Part shown: positions 4,940 to 10,575 of the stretch, one piece after another
Position numbering within the stretch: the first letter of the stretch is position 1
Layout: every line of letters starts with the position of its first letter
Translations under genes and position numbers: made by a program
Virus record (IMG/VR): IMGVR_UViG_3300042446_001299
Span: 1 to 27,724 of that record
Strand: one strand, 5' to 3'
Length of the DNA: 27,724 bases
Origin: a virus
Notes under the pieces: generated by a model
Told to the model about the DNA's origin: nothing
Seen by the model: only the letters and a program-made list of their open reading frames with translations
The model's database searches: none

Positions 4940-5014
4940 TGGCGGATATGGGATTTGAACCCATGACCTAAAGCTTATGAGGCTTTCGAGCTAACCGAAC
5001 TGCTCTAATCCGCT
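4940..5014 (-). tRNA. tRNA-Met-type (CAT), first copy
   Basis: Anticodon stem AAAGC/GCTTT with loop CTCATAA (anticodon CAT), T-stem ATGGG/CCCAT with loop TTCAAAT, discriminator A. The anticodon stem lacks the GGG/CCC pairs of initiators, so it is elongator Met or the Ile AUA-reading type (lysidine at C34). The first acceptor pair is an A1-C72 mismatch; the next six pairs are perfect. First tRNA after the promoter at 5025-5053. Confidence 0.85.
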
Positions 5015-5024
5015 GTGGAGATTA

Positions 5025-5053
5025 AGTATAGTACAGAACTAAATCCCTGTCAA
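5025..5053 (-). promoter_or_regulatory. Promoter of tRNA cluster 1
   Basis: Minus-strand TTGACA (5048-5053), 17-nt spacer, TATACT (5025-5030). It begins right after the groES stop codon and ends 10 nt before the mature 5' end of the first tRNA, so the precursor has a leader of only a few nt. Confidence 0.88.
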
Positions 5054-5350
5054 CTATATTTGAATTGCCATTACACTCTTGGCATTAAGTAATAGATACT
5101 TAGTGTTGTCATCATCTTCAACTTCCGTCCCAGAATGCTCTGGATAAAGGATTACATCTCCCACATTGATTCCGCCAATCGGGATCAGGTCGCCCTTGTA
5201 GTTGTATTCACCTTCGCCCATGCTAATTACTGTAGCTTTATTTGGGCCTTGATCTGAGAACGTGGCAGATAGCACTAAGCCTGTAGCCGTTGTCTTTTCG
5301 CCTGTTTCAATTTTCTTGATAAGCAACATTCCACCTATAGGTTTAATCAT
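5054..5350 (-). CDS. groES: Co-chaperonin GroES (Cpn10)
   Basis: A 98-aa protein of normal GroES length. It has the N-terminal IKPIGGMLLIKKIE strand, the mobile-loop segment (about residues 16-35, TGEKTTATGLVLSATFSDQG), the NKATVISMGEGEY strand, and the core GGINVGDVILYPEHSGTEVEDDDNTKYLLL with the C-terminal VMAI strand. GroES caps GroEL and sets the folding cage. No groEL is present, so it would work with host GroEL, as T4 gp31 does for capsid folding. Its ATG overlaps the stop of a 39-aa gene (ATGA). The mobile loop departs from the usual GG-I-x-L/V-P pattern. Confidence 0.9.
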   Translation of the reverse strand: MIKPIGGMLLIKKIETGEKTTATGLVLSATFSDQGPNKATVISMGEGEYNYKGDLIPIGGINVGDVILYPEHSGTEVEDDDNTKYLLLNAKSVMAIQI

Positions 5351-5466
5351 TGTCTATGCCTTTTCTTATTTCCATAACGAGCCTTGACTTCTGCCTTAGC
5401 TTTATCTACAATAGATTGCGTTAAAACATCTACATTAAATTCATCATCAAACTGCTGTTCGTTCAT
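5347..5466 (-). CDS. 39-aa acidic/basic protein upstream of groES
   Basis: Begins MNEQQFDDEFNVDV and ends with a basic tail (ARYGNKKRHRQ). The stop overlaps the groES ATG as ATGA and the start lies 20 nt inside the preceding 37-aa gene. Function unknown. Support comes from the overlap pattern and the absence of another use for this stretch. Confidence 0.6.
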   Translation of the reverse strand: MNEQQFDDEFNVDVLTQSIVDKAKAEVKARYGNKKRHRQ

Positions 5467-5560
5467 CTGGATCCTTTTCCCATGTAAGTTTTCCATCTTT
5501 ATATACAGGCCAATATCCTAATGGACGCCAGTCCATCTTCATAATCTTTGGCTCTCTCAT
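5447..5560 (-). CDS. 37-aa protein with leaderless start
   Basis: Begins MREPKIMKMDWRPLGYWPVY and is rich in Trp, Pro and Lys. Its ATG lies exactly 6 nt after the -10 of a strong promoter, so the mRNA would begin at or next to the start codon. It heads a three-gene operon ending in groES. No family recognised. Confidence 0.65.
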   Translation of the reverse strand: MREPKIMKMDWRPLGYWPVYKDGKLTWEKDPDERTAV

Positions 5561-5566
5561 ATATTC

Positions 5567-5595
5567 AGTATACTATATATGATTGGTCCCGTCAA
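5567..5595 (-). promoter_or_regulatory. Leaderless-type promoter of the groES operon
   Basis: Minus-strand TTGACG (5590-5595), 17-nt spacer, TATACT (5567-5572), then 6 nt and ATG. The -35 lies inside the 3' end of the preceding small zinc-finger gene. Confidence 0.82.
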
Positions 5596-5722
5596 TAGTA
5601 TTTAGGCCCGCCTGGCTCTCATGATACTGTAAATGAAAATCCATTAACTGATACGTGACGGCACAGAAGCATATTGAGCAATGTGTTAGCCACTGAGACT
5701 TGTCTTCCCAGTGTTTAGCCAA
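5573..5722 (-). CDS. C2H2-like zinc-finger microprotein, 49 aa (TTG start)
   Basis: Starts at TTG (5722), immediately after the TAG of the upstream gene, with AAGGGG 10 nt before it. Residues C15, C18, H30 and H34 form C-x2-C-x11-H-x3-H, a C2H2-like metal site, within WLTHCSICFCAVTYQLMDFH. The last codons overlap the groES-operon promoter. No ATG start is available, so the start is less certain than the motif. Confidence 0.5.
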   Translation of the reverse strand: MAKHWEDKSQWLTHCSICFCAVTYQLMDFHLQYHESQAGLNTIDGTNHI

Positions 5723-5815
5723 CTACTTTATGCCCCTTAATTTTTTATACTCTTTAATAAAAGCAATTTCTGTAACTATTACTACTGACATGCACATAAT
5801 TGAATAAAGTATCAT
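5723..5815 (-). CDS. 30-aa single-TM peptide
   Basis: Begins MILYSIMCMSVVIVTEIAF, one hydrophobic segment, then a basic tail (KEYKKLRGIK). Its ATG overlaps the stop of the oxygenase gene (ATGA). No clear ribosome binding site, so it would rely on coupling. Function unknown. Confidence 0.45.
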   Translation of the reverse strand: MILYSIMCMSVVIVTEIAFIKEYKKLRGIK

Positions 5816-6423
5816 AGGAATTCACCAGTAAAATTAACATTTGCGCTTAATCTAAATTGAGATGTGTGCGGGTAACTCCAACTATGAAACCTGTCTGAGT
5901 AGAATATAGCGCATGCTCCAGCTTTAGGGTGTATCTCTTTAATTATACTAAGATCTTCTACCGTTGTCTTTTTACCATCGTACATCTTGTTATAAAGGGT
6001 TGTAGGGCCTTCTGAGTCATTAATATAGTACATGAAAGAGAACCCTCCAAACTTTCCATTAAGGTCTGTGTGGATTGGCAGAGTCCTTTGATTGCTATTC
6101 TTTACTGTCAGGTTAACTCTTACTCTTAAAAATTTATCAACACGAATATTATACTTATCTGCAAAGGCATTTAATATCTCTGATAAGATGGGGGTAGATA
6201 GACTTGGCATTCCTAGAATAGATTTGTCTCCAAGAAGTACCAGGCCATCTTGTGTTTTATCGGTATCTATACCAGACAGTCCGTCAGTTTCTGCCCCAAC
6301 AGTTTCCTGCATATAGTAAGGCATATTCATAAATATTTTTTTATATTTCTCTATTTGTTCTTTGCTAAATATGTCTTCGTCATAGATATACCCTGGGTCT
6401 ACCAAAAGGTGTTCGTTGCTCAT
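5812..6423 (-). CDS. 2OG-Fe(II) dioxygenase-like protein, 203 aa
   Basis: A double-stranded beta-helix oxygenase is suggested by PIHTDLNG (H118, D120 as the HxD iron ligands), the distal His in RFHSWSYPH (H180), and an Arg ten residues later (R191) that would bind 2-oxoglutarate. FGGFSFMYYIND before and GACAIFYSD between them fit the core strands. Such phage enzymes hydroxylate protein, sugar or nucleotide targets; the substrate cannot be read here. AGGA lies 7 nt before ATG. One of three such genes in the window. Confidence 0.75.
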   Translation of the reverse strand: MSNEHLLVDPGYIYDEDIFSKEQIEKYKKIFMNMPYYMQETVGAETDGLSGIDTDKTQDGLVLLGDKSILGMPSLSTPILSEILNAFADKYNIRVDKFLRVRVNLTVKNSNQRTLPIHTDLNGKFGGFSFMYYINDSEGPTTLYNKMYDGKKTTVEDLSIIKEIHPKAGACAIFYSDRFHSWSYPHTSQFRLSANVNFTGEFL

Positions 6424-6460
6424 GTATATATCCTACTATTTCTATTAGTTTATTGCAATA

Positions 6461-6598
6461 CTAGCTGACGTAAAAATTTCTCATATGATTCTTACATACG
6501 GAAATTATTGTTGCCCCTAGCTGATCCCAGTAAATACCTGGCTCACTACAAAAATGACATTTGTCATCGTATGGTTTATTAACATCAGTCGTGTTCAT
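6461..6598 (-). CDS. Zinc-binding microprotein, 45 aa
   Basis: The internal ATG at 6598 is preferred over 6652 because it overlaps the upstream gene by 14 nt rather than 68. CHFC and a later VCKNHMRNF (C-x2-H) provide a C-C-C-H metal site around PGIYWDQLG. The ribosome binding site is weak. Function unknown. Confidence 0.6.
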   Translation of the reverse strand: MNTTDVNKPYDDKCHFCSEPGIYWDQLGATIISVCKNHMRNFYVS

Positions 6599-6806
6599 AT
6601 CTATCTTTAATTCTCCTCCACCTTCCCCATTGGGTAGGTACATCGAGTCCAATATACTCCTGGCCAGTTTCTAAGTCAATAAGAAGCCATTTCCCAGGAG
6701 CTTTTGTATGAATTGTTAAGTTAACAGCCTCTTCAAATTCGTGAACTTCTGCTCCTTGATACATTTTAGGTAAAAAGGTATAGACATTGTTAAGTAATTT
6801 TCTCAT
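6585..6806 (-). CDS. Hypothetical protein, 73 aa
   Basis: Begins MRKLLNNVYTFLPKMYQGAE; a beta-rich part (KWLLIDLETGQEYIGLDV) is followed by a Trp/Arg-rich tail (TQWGRWRRIKDRYEHD). TATAATAG ends about 8 nt before the ATG, so it may have a very short leader. Not recognised. Confidence 0.65.
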   Translation of the reverse strand: MRKLLNNVYTFLPKMYQGAEVHEFEEAVNLTIHTKAPGKWLLIDLETGQEYIGLDVPTQWGRWRRIKDRYEHD

Positions 6807-6827
6807 ACAGATACTATTATATCTTAT

Positions 6828-6971
6828 TTAAACTGCTAATTCCCTTGGTAACATTATTTCGCATTTGTCACAGTAGTCATAAATAGATCCAGTGTACGGA
6901 CATTGCCCAGCTTCAATTAAATTGTGCCCATTAAAGTAACATTTAATTCTGTTAAAGTAATGACTAATCAT
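6828..6971 (-). CDS. Zinc-binding microprotein, 47 aa
   Basis: ATG at 6971 overlaps the CDGSH stop by 8 nt; a longer start at 7028 would overlap that gene by 65 nt. Contains CYFNGHN, QCPYTGSIYDYCDKCEI: Cys and His spaced for a zinc ribbon, then MLPRELAV. Last gene of the AhpC-AhpD-CDGSH run. Confidence 0.6.
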   Translation of the reverse strand: MISHYFNRIKCYFNGHNLIEAGQCPYTGSIYDYCDKCEIMLPRELAV

Positions 6972-7095
6972 CTTGCTTTTCTTTATCCCAAGGTGGAGGC
7001 TCAACTGGAGGTCTGCCATGTGACCCATCGCATACTGGATAGGACAAAGACCTACCGCATTGACACATTACTACTGCTGGATATTTTGTAGCCAT
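6964..7095 (-). CDS. CDGSH-type iron-sulfur protein, 43 aa
   Basis: Residues 11-26, CQCGRSLSYPVCDGSH, match the CDGSH signature exactly: C11, C13, C22 and H26 with spacing C-x-C-x8-C-x3-H, the [2Fe-2S] ligand set of the mitoNEET family. The tail is Pro-rich and charged (GRPPVEPPPWDKEKQDD). Its ATG overlaps the TAA of ahpD as TAATG, so it is translationally coupled to the peroxidase genes. A redox or iron-sulfur role beside AhpC/AhpD is a reasonable inference. It is shorter than typical bacterial CDGSH proteins, and a single motif is present, so it would need to dimerise like mitoNEET. Confidence 0.8.
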   Translation of the reverse strand: MATKYPAVVMCQCGRSLSYPVCDGSHGRPPVEPPPWDKEKQDD

Positions 7096-7607
7096 TATGC
7101 TGAAAGTATCTTTGATAAAGCGTTAATTGTTGCAGATATTCTACCGATATCTCTTAACTGCTCCACTGTGTATCCCTCTTCTTTTAATGTCTCATAATGT
7201 GCTTTTACACAAAAATGACACTTTCCTATAATAGATGAGGCTAGCGAGTAGGCTTCAAACTTTGCCTTTGTAGTTCCGCCATGACTTGCAATAGCATTCA
7301 TTCTTAGCTGTGCTGGTAACCCTTTAAGATTTGCATCGTCTGCCATTTCTATAAATGGATACCAAACATTATTTTGTGCCATGATTGCGCCAGCAGTAAG
7401 GGCTGCATTTTTTTCAACCTCATCCGTTGCATTTGCAACAATAAAAGTTAGCAGCTTAGAATTGCCAGTAGAAAAAGCAGCAGCTATTGAAAGATACAAT
7501 GCATGTTCTGGATCAATAGTTGATCTGTTTATCACAGCATCAAGATTTAATCTAATATCTTTTGCATACTCTGGGAGATTTTCGTTTAGCTGTCCTACCC
7601 AAGACAT
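7095..7607 (-). CDS. ahpD: AhpD-like alkylhydroperoxidase
   Basis: A 170-aa protein of the AhpD/carboxymuconolactone decarboxylase family. The catalytic segment KFEAYSLASSIIGKCHFCVK contains E118, C130 and C133, followed by H137; these numbers equal those of Mycobacterium tuberculosis AhpD (Glu118, Cys130, Cys133, His137). His132 of that enzyme is Phe132 here, with His at 131. In actinobacteria AhpD reduces AhpC using lipoylated dihydrolipoamide succinyltransferase as electron source, which would link this phage enzyme to host metabolism. Coupled to ahpC upstream and to the CDGSH gene downstream by TAATG overlaps. Confidence 0.92.
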   Translation of the reverse strand: MSWVGQLNENLPEYAKDIRLNLDAVINRSTIDPEHALYLSIAAAFSTGNSKLLTFIVANATDEVEKNAALTAGAIMAQNNVWYPFIEMADDANLKGLPAQLRMNAIASHGGTTKAKFEAYSLASSIIGKCHFCVKAHYETLKEEGYTVEQLRDIGRISATINALSKILSA

Positions 7608-8143
7608 TATAGCGTTTCTCCACCAAGAGGTCTATTGCATGCACAAAGCTCACCAGTTTGGAGGGCATCTAGAACACGCAATGCTTCTCCTGCATTACGA
7701 CCTACATCTAAGTTGTTGCATGTTACGTGCTGAATAATGTTATCTGGATCTATAATAAATGTTGCACGGTATGTTACGCCAGATGTGTGATGTACACCTA
7801 GATCATTTGCTAAGGCATGTGATGTATCTGCAAAAGACCATGAGTTAGTTTTCTTAAGATCTTCATGAGCATTTCTCCATGCAATCTTACAGAACTCGTT
7901 GTCTACTGATCCAGTCATAAGAACTGCATCTCTATCATTAAAGTCATTTACTAGTGCATCATAGGCAACAATTTCTGTTGGGCAAACAAATGTAAAATCT
8001 TTTGGATAGAAAGCAATAATCTTCCATTTTCCTGGGAATGAATCCTGCGTCAACACTTCAAATGAGCTATCTTCATAAGATAAAGCTCCTGGCTTAACTC
8101 CAGTTACTGCGAAGTTGCCTAATTTCTCTCCTACTGTTTTCAT
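7607..8143 (-). CDS. ahpC: AhpC-type peroxiredoxin
   Basis: A 178-aa two-Cys peroxiredoxin. The peroxidatic Cys is C54 in DFTFVCPTE; the C-terminal GELCACNRP carries C167 and C169, the actinobacterial arrangement with a third Cys as in M. tuberculosis AhpC. WRNAHEDLKK, ADTSHALANDLGV and TYRATFIIDP are typical. It reduces hydrogen peroxide, organic peroxides and peroxynitrite in the cytoplasm. It is followed at once by ahpD, its reductase. The start overlaps the stop of a possible 29-aa Cys-rich ORF. Likely acquired from a host and kept as an auxiliary metabolic gene. Confidence 0.95.
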   Translation of the reverse strand: MKTVGEKLGNFAVTGVKPGALSYEDSSFEVLTQDSFPGKWKIIAFYPKDFTFVCPTEIVAYDALVNDFNDRDAVLMTGSVDNEFCKIAWRNAHEDLKKTNSWSFADTSHALANDLGVHHTSGVTYRATFIIDPDNIIQHVTCNNLDVGRNAGEALRVLDALQTGELCACNRPLGGETL

Positions 8144-8229
8144 ATTACTACCGAATCTAATACAATGTCTACAGCATCATCCAATGATGTAGTGTGTTCT
8201 TTGGAACAATTACCGCATTCTTTGCACAC
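8143..8229 (-). CDS. Possible 29-aa Cys-rich peptide (GTG start)
   Basis: ORF from GTG (8229) to a TGA overlapping the ahpC ATG (ATGA). It begins with CKECGNCSKEH, a dense Cys cluster like that of the neighbouring small proteins, then a short acidic helix (SLDDAVDIVLDSVVI). No strong ribosome binding site. Kept because of the coupling and of the matching MC/VC-x-ECG start in the gene two positions upstream. Confidence 0.4.
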
Positions 8230-8231
8230 GG

Positions 8232-8438
8232 TTAAACTTTCTTTCTGCCGCTTTTCTTTGGAGGTCTAGGTACTAAGCTAGTCTCTCTTCGTATCCCATG
8301 TTTATTTGTATCAATCTTAACACCTTGTCTTGGATACCTTTTAGGGGTGCTTGTGCTTGTAACAGCACCAGCTGGTGCACCAGCATTTGCTGGTGGCACC
8401 ATGCCAGTACCATCTTCTTTTTTTAAACTATCTGACAC
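8232..8438 (-). CDS. Disordered basic protein, 68 aa (GTG start)
   Basis: GTG at 8438 overlaps the preceding TAG. The first half is Gly/Ala/Pro/Thr-rich, the second basic (PKRYPRQGVKIDTNKHGIRR, ending PKKSGRKKV). No folded domain is evident. It may bind nucleic acid or be a virion component; unrecognised. Confidence 0.65.
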   Translation of the reverse strand: MSDSLKKEDGTGMVPPANAGAPAGAVTSTSTPKRYPRQGVKIDTNKHGIRRETSLVPRPPKKSGRKKV

Positions 8439-8569
8439 TAATCTATATCCTGTCCGTTTGCGCCTTTAGGCTCTGACATTTCATGTGTCGATGATTCTTC
8501 TATTTCCACAGACATCATTCCTGATGCTGATCCGACAGAGTTAGACTGACAACCGCATTCAATACACAT
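8438..8569 (-). CDS. 43-aa protein with N-terminal MCIECGC
   Basis: ATG at 8569 overlaps the previous TAA (TAATG) and its TAG overlaps the next GTG. The N-terminal CIECGCQ gives three Cys in six residues, a metal- or disulfide-forming site; the remainder is Ser/Glu-rich and probably disordered. Function unknown. Confidence 0.6.
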   Translation of the reverse strand: MCIECGCQSNSVGSASGMMSVEIEESSTHEMSEPKGANGQDID

Positions 8570-8751
8570 TAGTTGCAGTTCTCACAATCTTTTACTGCAC
8601 ATTCGGCATCGCCTCTTGTGTCTCTAGTGCATTCTGCTCCAGACTTAGCTGGGGCTGCAACTGGTGCAACTGCAGGTGTTGTTACTACTGCTGCTACTAC
8701 TACTGCTTCAACTGATGGAGCAATAACTTCTTCTTTATCAAATAGACCCAT
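8569..8751 (-). CDS. 60-aa Ala/Val-rich protein with Cys-rich C-terminus
   Basis: Begins MGLFDKEEV, continues through an Ala/Val/Pro-rich low-complexity stretch (VVVAAVVTTPAVAPVAAPAK) and ends with five Cys... specifically ECTRD, AECAVKDCENCN, i.e. four Cys in the last 20 residues. Coupled to the next gene by TAATG. The Cys cluster resembles the other small proteins preceding ahpC. Confidence 0.6.
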   Translation of the reverse strand: MGLFDKEEVIAPSVEAVVVAAVVTTPAVAPVAAPAKSGAECTRDTRGDAECAVKDCENCN

Positions 8752-8753
8752 TT

Positions 8754-8903
8754 TTACTTTGGGCCCTGTGCTGATGCTTGGTTAGAAACATCTGTTGCTG
8801 GAAATGCAGCTGCTGGTGCCTCTGTGTAGTTTTCTGTTGCCCATGGTGATGATCCTACTGGCTTTGTTTCGTTAAATCCTTTTAAATCTTTTCCGTCTGA
8901 CAT
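8754..8903 (-). CDS. 49-aa disordered protein
   Basis: ATG at 8903 has AGGAG 6 nt upstream. Begins MSDGKDLKGFNETKPVGSSP; rich in Ala, Pro, Ser and Thr, with no Cys. First gene of the run that leads through the Cys-rich peptides into ahpC. Not recognised. Confidence 0.65.
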   Translation of the reverse strand: MSDGKDLKGFNETKPVGSSPWATENYTEAPAAAFPATDVSNQASAQGPK

Positions 8904-8959
8904 GTTGTGCTCCTATAGGTTATTTATTTAAACGGGACTAGTATTCCGCTTATGGATCT

Positions 8960-8968
8960 ATTATAGCA
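8960..8968 (-). promoter_or_regulatory. Extended -10 upstream of the ahpCD run
   Basis: Minus-strand TGCTATAAT in the 80-nt gap after the prolyl-hydroxylase-like gene. The -35 region is poor. It is about 57 nt before the ATG at 8903, and is the only promoter-like site between here and ahpC, so the peroxidase genes probably depend on it or on read-through. Confidence 0.5.
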
Positions 8969-8984
8969 TTTGGTTGATTAAAAC

Positions 8985-9779
8985 CTACTCGTTGCTATTT
9001 TCCCAGCCATACCATGGCTTTATTCCACTATCAGATTTATTGTCCTCTACTATGCCCTTGGAGACAGATTCCTCTAGCATTTCTTTTGTTATTTCTACTT
9101 CTGTTTCATACATTGGTCTTACTCTGGGCCTCATCTTGTCCCGCTCATGATAAAGGAATGAAATCATATTAATTCTTTCGCCAGACTCAACTTTTTTTAC
9201 TCCATGCGGTAGGCTGTAGTCGCCCTCAAAAAAGACTAAGGTTCCTGTTTTTGGCTTATATTCAAAATCTTGAAATGGGAAAAACAGTTCCCCGCCAGTA
9301 TACTCTTCATTTAAATATAAAAGTGCTGCTCTGTCTTCGTATTCATGCTCTCTTATTTTAAGCCCGCCCTCTGAATCAACATAGTGGTTGTCCATGTGAA
9401 GCTTATTTTCTGCTCCTGGCTTCATGTGACTATAGAACATGCTCTTTGCAACAAATGGAGTTCCATAGAAATCTGAGACCGCCTTGACCATCGAGACCGA
9501 TATCAATTGAAATAGATCTAGGCTTAAATCATATGCTGGGTCGCCAGTATATTTAGAAACATACTCGTACGGCGTAACAGCATTTCCAGACAATCCGCCA
9601 GATATATATTGATTATGCGGTGTCACTGTAAGGTATTGATTTTGTATTGCTGTTAGCATTTTTGCTGTATGAGGTGATATAAAGTTTTCAACAACATGTA
9701 TTTTATCAAAATAAGTTTTTACTTCTTTAAAGTAATATCTATCTGGATCCTCAAGAAAAGGTCTATCTTGATCTAACAT
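8985..9779 (-). CDS. Prolyl 4-hydroxylase-like 2OG-Fe(II) oxygenase, 264 aa
   Basis: The start at 9779 is chosen because GAGG lies 7 nt upstream, right after the preceding stop; 9803 is an alternative. The double-stranded beta-helix core is clear: NKLHMDNHY (H128, D130), RAALLYLNEEYTGGELFFP, KTGTLVFFEGDYSLPHGV (H192) and GERINMISF (R202, binding 2-oxoglutarate). This is the P4HA-type arrangement. Substrate unknown; in phages such enzymes have been proposed to modify proteins. A Trp/acidic C-terminal tail follows the domain. Second of three oxygenases here. Confidence 0.85.
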   Translation of the reverse strand: MLDQDRPFLEDPDRYYFKEVKTYFDKIHVVENFISPHTAKMLTAIQNQYLTVTPHNQYISGGLSGNAVTPYEYVSKYTGDPAYDLSLDLFQLISVSMVKAVSDFYGTPFVAKSMFYSHMKPGAENKLHMDNHYVDSEGGLKIREHEYEDRAALLYLNEEYTGGELFFPFQDFEYKPKTGTLVFFEGDYSLPHGVKKVESGERINMISFLYHERDKMRPRVRPMYETEVEITKEMLEESVSKGIVEDNKSDSGIKPWYGWENSNE

Positions 9780-9781
9780 AT

Positions 9782-10030
9782 TTATTCCTCTATCTGTGCC
9801 CATGGCGTTGCTCTATGCATGCCAGAATATTTACAAGGGCAAGCAATTCTAAATGGCCCTTCAAACTTAAGTCTTGTTTTAATATCAATTTGAGTTAAGC
9901 AGTCTGGACATATAAAAGTTGCAGATACCCAGTGCCCAGCTATTGGGTTATTTTCTTCTGTTTCTTTTTTATATTTTTCGCTTAGTTCAACTGCTAGCTT
10001 AACTTGGCTTTCAAGACTATCTTTATTCAA
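9782..10030 (-). CDS. Zinc-ribbon protein, 82 aa (TTG start)
   Basis: The frame opens with TTG at 10030, overlapping the TGA of the upstream gene. An N-terminal Lys/Glu helix precedes FICPDCLTQIDIKTRLKF and ACPCKYSG: CxxC and CxC knuckles about 25 residues apart. It directly precedes the prolyl-hydroxylase-like gene by 2 nt. Function unknown. Confidence 0.65.
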   Translation of the reverse strand: MNKDSLESQVKLAVELSEKYKKETEENNPIAGHWVSATFICPDCLTQIDIKTRLKFEGPFRIACPCKYSGMHRATPWAQIEE

Positions 10031-10146
10031 TTTTTATACTTTTCATTATAATGTTCTTTACAGATTTCTATCATTTTAGAATCTGTCGTGGTTATATACT
10101 TAGACTCTTGTTCACAATCTTTAATCTCACAAGTGTTGCTGATCAT
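10027..10146 (-). CDS. 39-aa zinc-finger microprotein
   Basis: ATG 10146, TGA at 10027. Sequence MISNTCEIKDCEQESKYITT continues to IEICKEHYNEKYKN: CEIKDC and CKEHY give C-x4-C and C-x2-H ligands. Short proteins with this layout are frequent in actinophage genomes. Coupled to the next gene. Confidence 0.55.
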   Translation of the reverse strand: MISNTCEIKDCEQESKYITTTDSKMIEICKEHYNEKYKN

Positions 10147-10149
10147 TAA

Positions 10150-10290
10150 TTACTTTGAACCTTGTGCTTTCTGTCCACGGTAACCAGTTTTTTTAATATT
10201 CATTGATCCTGGCTTTTTTTGACCGCTGGCGTATGTGGCAGCCTGTCTTTGTGCTAATGCACGTTGCATTTTTTCTAAATGTTTTCCCAT
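10150..10290 (-). CDS. 46-aa basic protein
   Basis: ATG at 10290 overlaps the TAA of the DUF2061 gene (TAATG). Begins MGKHLEKMQRALAQRQAATY, then a Gly/Lys/Ser-rich basic tail (KKTGYRGQKAQGSK). No acidic cluster and no Cys. Possibly nucleic-acid binding by composition only. Confidence 0.6.
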   Translation of the reverse strand: MGKHLEKMQRALAQRQAATYASGQKKPGSMNIKKTGYRGQKAQGSK

Positions 10291-10508
10291 TATTTAACCT
10301 TATGTCCAAACTTTGACCAAAGTCTTTCATGTAAAAAGTATCCGATCATTTCACATGCCGTGTAAATAATAGCAAATGTACCAGCATACTCCCAATGAGC
10401 TTCGCCAGTTATAGCCTTTTCAAAGAAATAGACCATCGTGCCAACAAATCCAATATGAACTGCTGGCCAAGTAATTGACTTATATAAACTTCTTTTGTTT
10501 GATTCCAT
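10290..10508 (-). CDS. DUF2061-like membrane protein, 72 aa
   Basis: Has the family layout RSLYKSITWPAVH, two hydrophobic segments (about residues 17-31 and 42-58) and the C-terminal EMIGYFLHERLWSKFG, matching the E-x4-Y-x-LHERxW signature of DUF2061. The family is a small integral membrane protein of unknown role. TAGAAT lies 6 nt before ATG, and TGAGAT fills the gap, so a leaderless start is possible. Confidence 0.8.
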   Translation of the reverse strand: MESNKRSLYKSITWPAVHIGFVGTMVYFFEKAITGEAHWEYAGTFAIIYTACEMIGYFLHERLWSKFGHKVK

Positions 10509-10514
10509 ATCTCA

Positions 10515-10520
10515 ATTCTA
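10515..10520 (-). promoter_or_regulatory. Leaderless-type -10 for DUF2061 gene
   Basis: Minus-strand TAGAAT (preceded by TGA) ends 6 nt before ATG 10508. No clear -35. Confidence 0.45.
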
Positions 10521-10532
10521 TCATTTAAGTAT

Positions 10533-10564
10533 TAAAGGGGCAAGACCTAAGTCCTGCCCCTTTA
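10533..10564. terminator. Strong hairpin terminator
   Basis: Perfect 10-bp arms TAAAGGGGCA / TGCCCCTTTA (10533-10542 and 10555-10564), about 12 nt after the stop of the secreted-protein gene. On the minus strand the stem ends in CCCCTTTAATACTT. Ends the operon that carries the secreted protein. Confidence 0.8.
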
Positions 10565-10575
10565 ATTGAAGTTAT

